DNA from: Lachnospiraceae bacterium UBA1721
Lineage (GTDB): Bacteria > Bacillota > Clostridia > Lachnospirales > Lachnospiraceae
Reading direction: 5' to 3'
Length of the DNA stretch: 64,000 bases
Assembly: GCA_002317155.1 (NCBI GenBank)
Contig: DCIR01000057.1
Span: 34,707-98,706 of the forward strand
This document shows, in pieces, positions 62,316-64,000 of this stretch (its first letter is position 1; every line of letters starts with the position of its first letter). Position numbers and translations under genes: made by a program. The notes beneath the pieces are model-generated. The model was given only the letters and a program-made list of their open reading frames with translations. It did no database searches and was not told the origin of the DNA.

Positions 62316-62696
62316 GTGGGGAATTCAGATAAATTATTTCAAGTGGCTCGATTTAATCCCGAATTAAATAAAATACTGAATACATCATATGAAGCATTTA
62401 TGATCTATCAGTCAAAGGGCCTATTGACGCACTTATTAAAGCGAAAGCATTATGTCGCTGCAAAATATATTGATAATATTTCGGAAATTATAAGAAAGCC
62501 GGATTATATTGGAACTTATAATAGCAGTATTGAATTTGTGAAGTGTTATAAGGATAATATTTTTATTTCCGTAAAGCTGGATACTAAAAGAAATAAGTAT
62601 TATGTTGCAACTGCATATGAAGTGAAGCAAGGTAAAATTGAGTCTTATGTAAAAAGTGGACGTTTGAACAAGGTGGGAATAAATGTACTTGACTAA
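62316..62696 (+). CDS. PBECR-type nuclease-like protein
   Basis: 126 residues beginning with GTG, with AAGGGAAA eight bases upstream. The C-terminal 85 residues (IIRKPDYIGTYNSSIEFVK, NIFISVKLDTKRNKYYVATA, KIESYVKSGRLNKVG) match the pattern I know as PBECR (phage Barnase-EndoU-ColicinE5/D-RelE-like), a predicted RNase fold found in phage and mobile-element proteins. A conserved Ser/Arg-Tyr pattern replaces classic His pairs. Paired with the gene before it under one repressed promoter, it may be the toxic or effector part. Activity is unproven. Confidence 0.65.
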   Translation: MGNSDKLFQVARFNPELNKILNTSYEAFMIYQSKGLLTHLLKRKHYVAAKYIDNISEIIRKPDYIGTYNSSIEFVKCYKDNIFISVKLDTKRNKYYVATAYEVKQGKIESYVKSGRLNKVGINVLD

Positions 62697-62717
62697 AATG
62701 GTAACCAATGGTAATAT
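62689..62717 (+). promoter_or_regulatory. Second operator-containing promoter, upstream of a structured RNA
   Basis: TTGACT (62689-62694), 17-base spacer, TAATAT (62712-62717). GGTAACCAATGG (62700-62711) within the spacer is identical to 12 bases of the right operator arm read on the other strand (61280-61291). The repressor would therefore block this promoter too. Confidence 0.6.
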
Positions 62718-62723
62718 GGCTCA

Positions 62724-62883
62724 TATACATTTGACAAGCAGGAAAGGCACCCTGCACTCCTTCGGGAACCTGATATGATGGATACGCCGCCCATCCAAAT
62801 GTTTATAAAGAGACTGAGCGATTATATCGTTCATTTTCTTGTAAATAAAGGCATAATCTCTTATGGGATTATGCCTTTATTTA
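62724..62883 (+). ncRNA. Candidate structured non-coding RNA with cloverleaf-like fold
   Basis: Transcript predicted from the repressed promoter to a strong terminator. Four helices close on each other: ACATTTG/CAAATGT (62727-62733, 62796-62802), GCAGG/CCTGC (62738-62742, 62751-62755), TCC-TTCG-GGA (62758-62767) and GATGG/CCATC (62777-62781, 62791-62795), the last directly abutting the closing helix. The 76-base core has tRNA-like size and layout but no proper anticodon arm. It matches no RNA family I know. A relic of coding sequence is an alternative. Confidence 0.5.
62842..62883. terminator. Strong terminator before the S66 peptidase gene
   Basis: A 17-pair perfect stem (62842-62858 with 62867-62883, core AAAGGCATAATC/GATTATGCCTTT) with an eight-base loop; A/T ends provide T runs on either strand. 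Confidence 0.92.
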
Positions 62884-62913
62884 TATATTAAATAGTTTAA
62901 GGGTAAAGATTAT

Positions 62914-63744
62914 ATGAAAAAAGTTGCTATTGTAGCTTGTTCTAACGGGCAAAGTAGAGAATATGAAAGCCAGAATATAGAACTAGTGAAATTTTTTGAA
63001 GCCCATTCTATTGAAGTGGTGCGTAGTGTTTGTATTTATGAGAAGGATGGTATATTTCCAGGGATTATAGCTGAGCGCGCTGAGGAACTTATGAAAATGT
63101 TTTCTGACGACAGTATTGATGAGATATATGATATTTCTGGTGGAGATATCGCAAATCAGATTCTTGACTATCTTGATTATGAGCGTATTCGGAATAGTCA
63201 AGCTACATTCTGGGGATATAGTGACCTTACAACAATCATCAATGCGATATATGCGATGACAGGAAAATCCAGCGTATTATATCAGGTCAAAAACATGGTT
63301 TGGGGAGATTACATAGAGGAACAAAGAGAACGATTTGTTGAAAGAAGTAATTTATTTAATCCCGAATTTGAATTTGTCTGCGGTGATAATATCGAGGGTG
63401 TAGTTATAGGTGGAAATGCTAGATGTTTCTTGAAATTGGCCGGAACCAGATATTTTCCTGAGTTAGAGGGAAAGGTTCTTCTACTTGAGGCATTGGGCGG
63501 GGACGTTCCACAAATATCTACATACTTAGCTCAATTAAAGCAGATGGGAGCTTTTGAAAAAATAAACGGCATTTTGCTAGGTACTTTTACTACATTAGAG
63601 AAAAATGGTGAAGATGTGATTAAACTAGTCAAAGAGTATGCCGGTGATTTGCCAATTGCAAAAACCTGTGAAATTGGTCATGGTAATGATTCAAAGGCAA
63701 TCATAATTGGAGAAAAAATCGTTTTGTCCGCGCAGCGGGTATAA
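62914..63744 (+). CDS. S66-family peptidase (LD-carboxypeptidase / MccF-like)
   Basis: 276 residues. The catalytic Ser103 lies in FWGYSDLTT at the nucleophile elbow; the Glu is probably in LLLEALGGD and the His in EIGHGNDSKA, in the order known for LdcA and MccF. The family either trims peptidoglycan tetrapeptides at an L,D bond or detoxifies peptide-nucleotide antibiotics such as microcin C. The N-terminal VAIVACSNGQ start replaces the usual signal, so it is cytoplasmic. AAGGGTAAAG lies before the ATG. It lies inside the repeat-bounded island and may be cargo. Confidence 0.9.
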   Translation: MKKVAIVACSNGQSREYESQNIELVKFFEAHSIEVVRSVCIYEKDGIFPGIIAERAEELMKMFSDDSIDEIYDISGGDIANQILDYLDYERIRNSQATFWGYSDLTTIINAIYAMTGKSSVLYQVKNMVWGDYIEEQRERFVERSNLFNPEFEFVCGDNIEGVVIGGNARCFLKLAGTRYFPELEGKVLLLEALGGDVPQISTYLAQLKQMGAFEKINGILLGTFTTLEKNGEDVIKLVKEYAGDLPIAKTCEIGHGNDSKAIIIGEKIVLSAQRV

Positions 63745-63763
63745 AATGAAAAAATACCCTCTT
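63737..63763 (+). terminator. Possible weak terminator after the S66 gene
   Basis: GGGTAT (63737-63742) pairs with ATACCC (63754-63759), followed by TCTTG. The stem overlaps the stop codon and the T run is poor. Confidence 0.35.
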
Positions 63764-63798
63764 GTGCGCGAATGTTAGTATTAGGTAAAGTCATGACC

Positions 63799-63908
63799 CA
63801 TGTTGAAACTGTTTGCTCACTATCACGCAAAGCCCCGGTTTAAGCGAGCTTCAGGTTTTTTTCCTGCGAATATGTATCTGTGTTTTTAGCAGGGAAAAAT
63901 GTATATAA
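63799..63908 (+). repeat. Right copy of the direct repeat (attR-like), displaced rRNA methyltransferase 3' end
   Basis: Reads THVETVCSLSRKAPV then stop (63796-63843), matching the HVETVCLLSKK end of the upstream rlmD-type gene, and keeps the downstream TATGTATCTGTGTTTTTA block. There is no gene body in front of it within the window. It is either the original 3' end displaced by insertion or the remains of a second, deleted methyltransferase gene. Confidence 0.7.
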
Positions 63909-63918
63909 AACTCTGATT

Positions 63919-64000
63919 GTGCGCCAAGATAAGGGCGCTTATCCTAACGGGTGCGAAGCCCGTCTATATAAGGTTTAACCAACCAATAGTAGCGAGTCTT
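63919..64000 (+). mobile_element. Possible 5' end of a group II intron (continues past window)
   Basis: GTGCGCC at 63919-63925 fits the group II 5' consensus GUGCGMC. GCGCC then pairs with GGCGC around AAGATAAG, like the first stem of the Ll.LtrB intron, and a second hairpin ACGGG/CCCGT follows at 63948-63964. The remaining sequence ending GTAGCGAGTCTT looks like domain I. The reverse-transcriptase gene and the 3' end would lie beyond the window. Confidence 0.55.

Noticed and set aside
62738..62800. Minus-strand resemblance to the SRP RNA tip (TCAGG ... GAAGGAG ... GCAGG)
   Set aside because: The tip loop and flanking pairs do not match the required symmetric loop, and there is no promoter on that strand.
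62775..62891. 38-residue reading frame (starts MMDTPPIQ) inside the RNA candidate
   Set aside because: No ribosome binding site, and it runs through the terminator stem into the region just before the S66 gene. I recognise no protein family.
1..64000. CRISPR arrays, rRNA genes, replication origin
   Set aside because: No regularly spaced direct repeats with spacers, no rRNA-like sequence, and no DnaA-box cluster or dnaA/gyr neighbourhood were seen.

Overview
The window is chromosome from a low-GC Firmicute, most likely a Lachnospiraceae member of the Butyrivibrio / Pseudobutyrivibrio / Roseburia kind. This is inferred from the SigH-type cysS-mrnC-rlmB-sigH block, the Gls24-nusB-xseAB-ispA-dxs-tlyA-nadK-argR-recN block, the small DUF4250 and DUF6465 proteins, strong AGGAGG ribosome binding sites and a lysine riboswitch on dapA. 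Almost everything reads on the + strand; only the malic enzyme, malQ with a tRNA-Thr, a YerC-like regulator and an XRE repressor read on the - strand.

Layout. 1-12.8 kb: the 3' part of aspS, an Sfp-type phosphopantetheinyl transferase, a heterodimeric ABC exporter, DUF4250, a MurD-like ligase, a chemoreceptor, rarA and a two-component system. 13-16 kb: a polar amino-acid ABC importer whose permease carries an extra TM-TPR module. 16.3-20.8 kb: a MacB/FtsX-type ABC protein convergent with malic enzyme, with a large palindrome between them. 21-27 kb: an EEP phosphohydrolase with a possibly leaderless mRNA, ispF, then cysS-mrnC-rlmB-sigH, DUF6465 and a ParA ATPase. 27.2-36 kb: malQ and tRNA-Thr(GGT), a YhaO/YhaN-like nuclease/ATPase pair, an LspA-like protein, an EAL-HDOD protein, an SCP2-like protein and an AEC carrier. 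36-47 kb: prfC, then the Gls24-nusB-to-recN operon for isoprenoid precursors, exonuclease VII, NAD kinase and ArgR. 47-53.5 kb: typA behind tandem terminator-like hairpins, riboswitch-controlled dapA-dapB, a HisA resembling the eukaryotic HIS6 type, and a degenerate LytM protein paired with a bactofilin. 53.5-60.7 kb: a polytopic membrane protein, yerC, DUF1836, pcrA, a small membrane protein and an rlmD-type rRNA methyltransferase.

60.7-63.9 kb is the accessory region. It follows the 3' end of the rlmD-type gene, and a second copy of that 3' end plus its downstream sequence lies 3.1 kb further on, as expected for an element inserted at a known type of integration target. Between the copies are an XRE repressor, a divergent promoter framed by a 15-bp inverted operator, a Bro-N-like protein, a PBECR-type nuclease-like protein, a further operator copy inside a promoter for a structured non-coding transcript, and an S66 peptidase. 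No integrase is visible. The window ends in what looks like the 5' end of a group II intron. This compact switch, nuclease-like gene and structured RNA is the best candidate here for an undescribed system.
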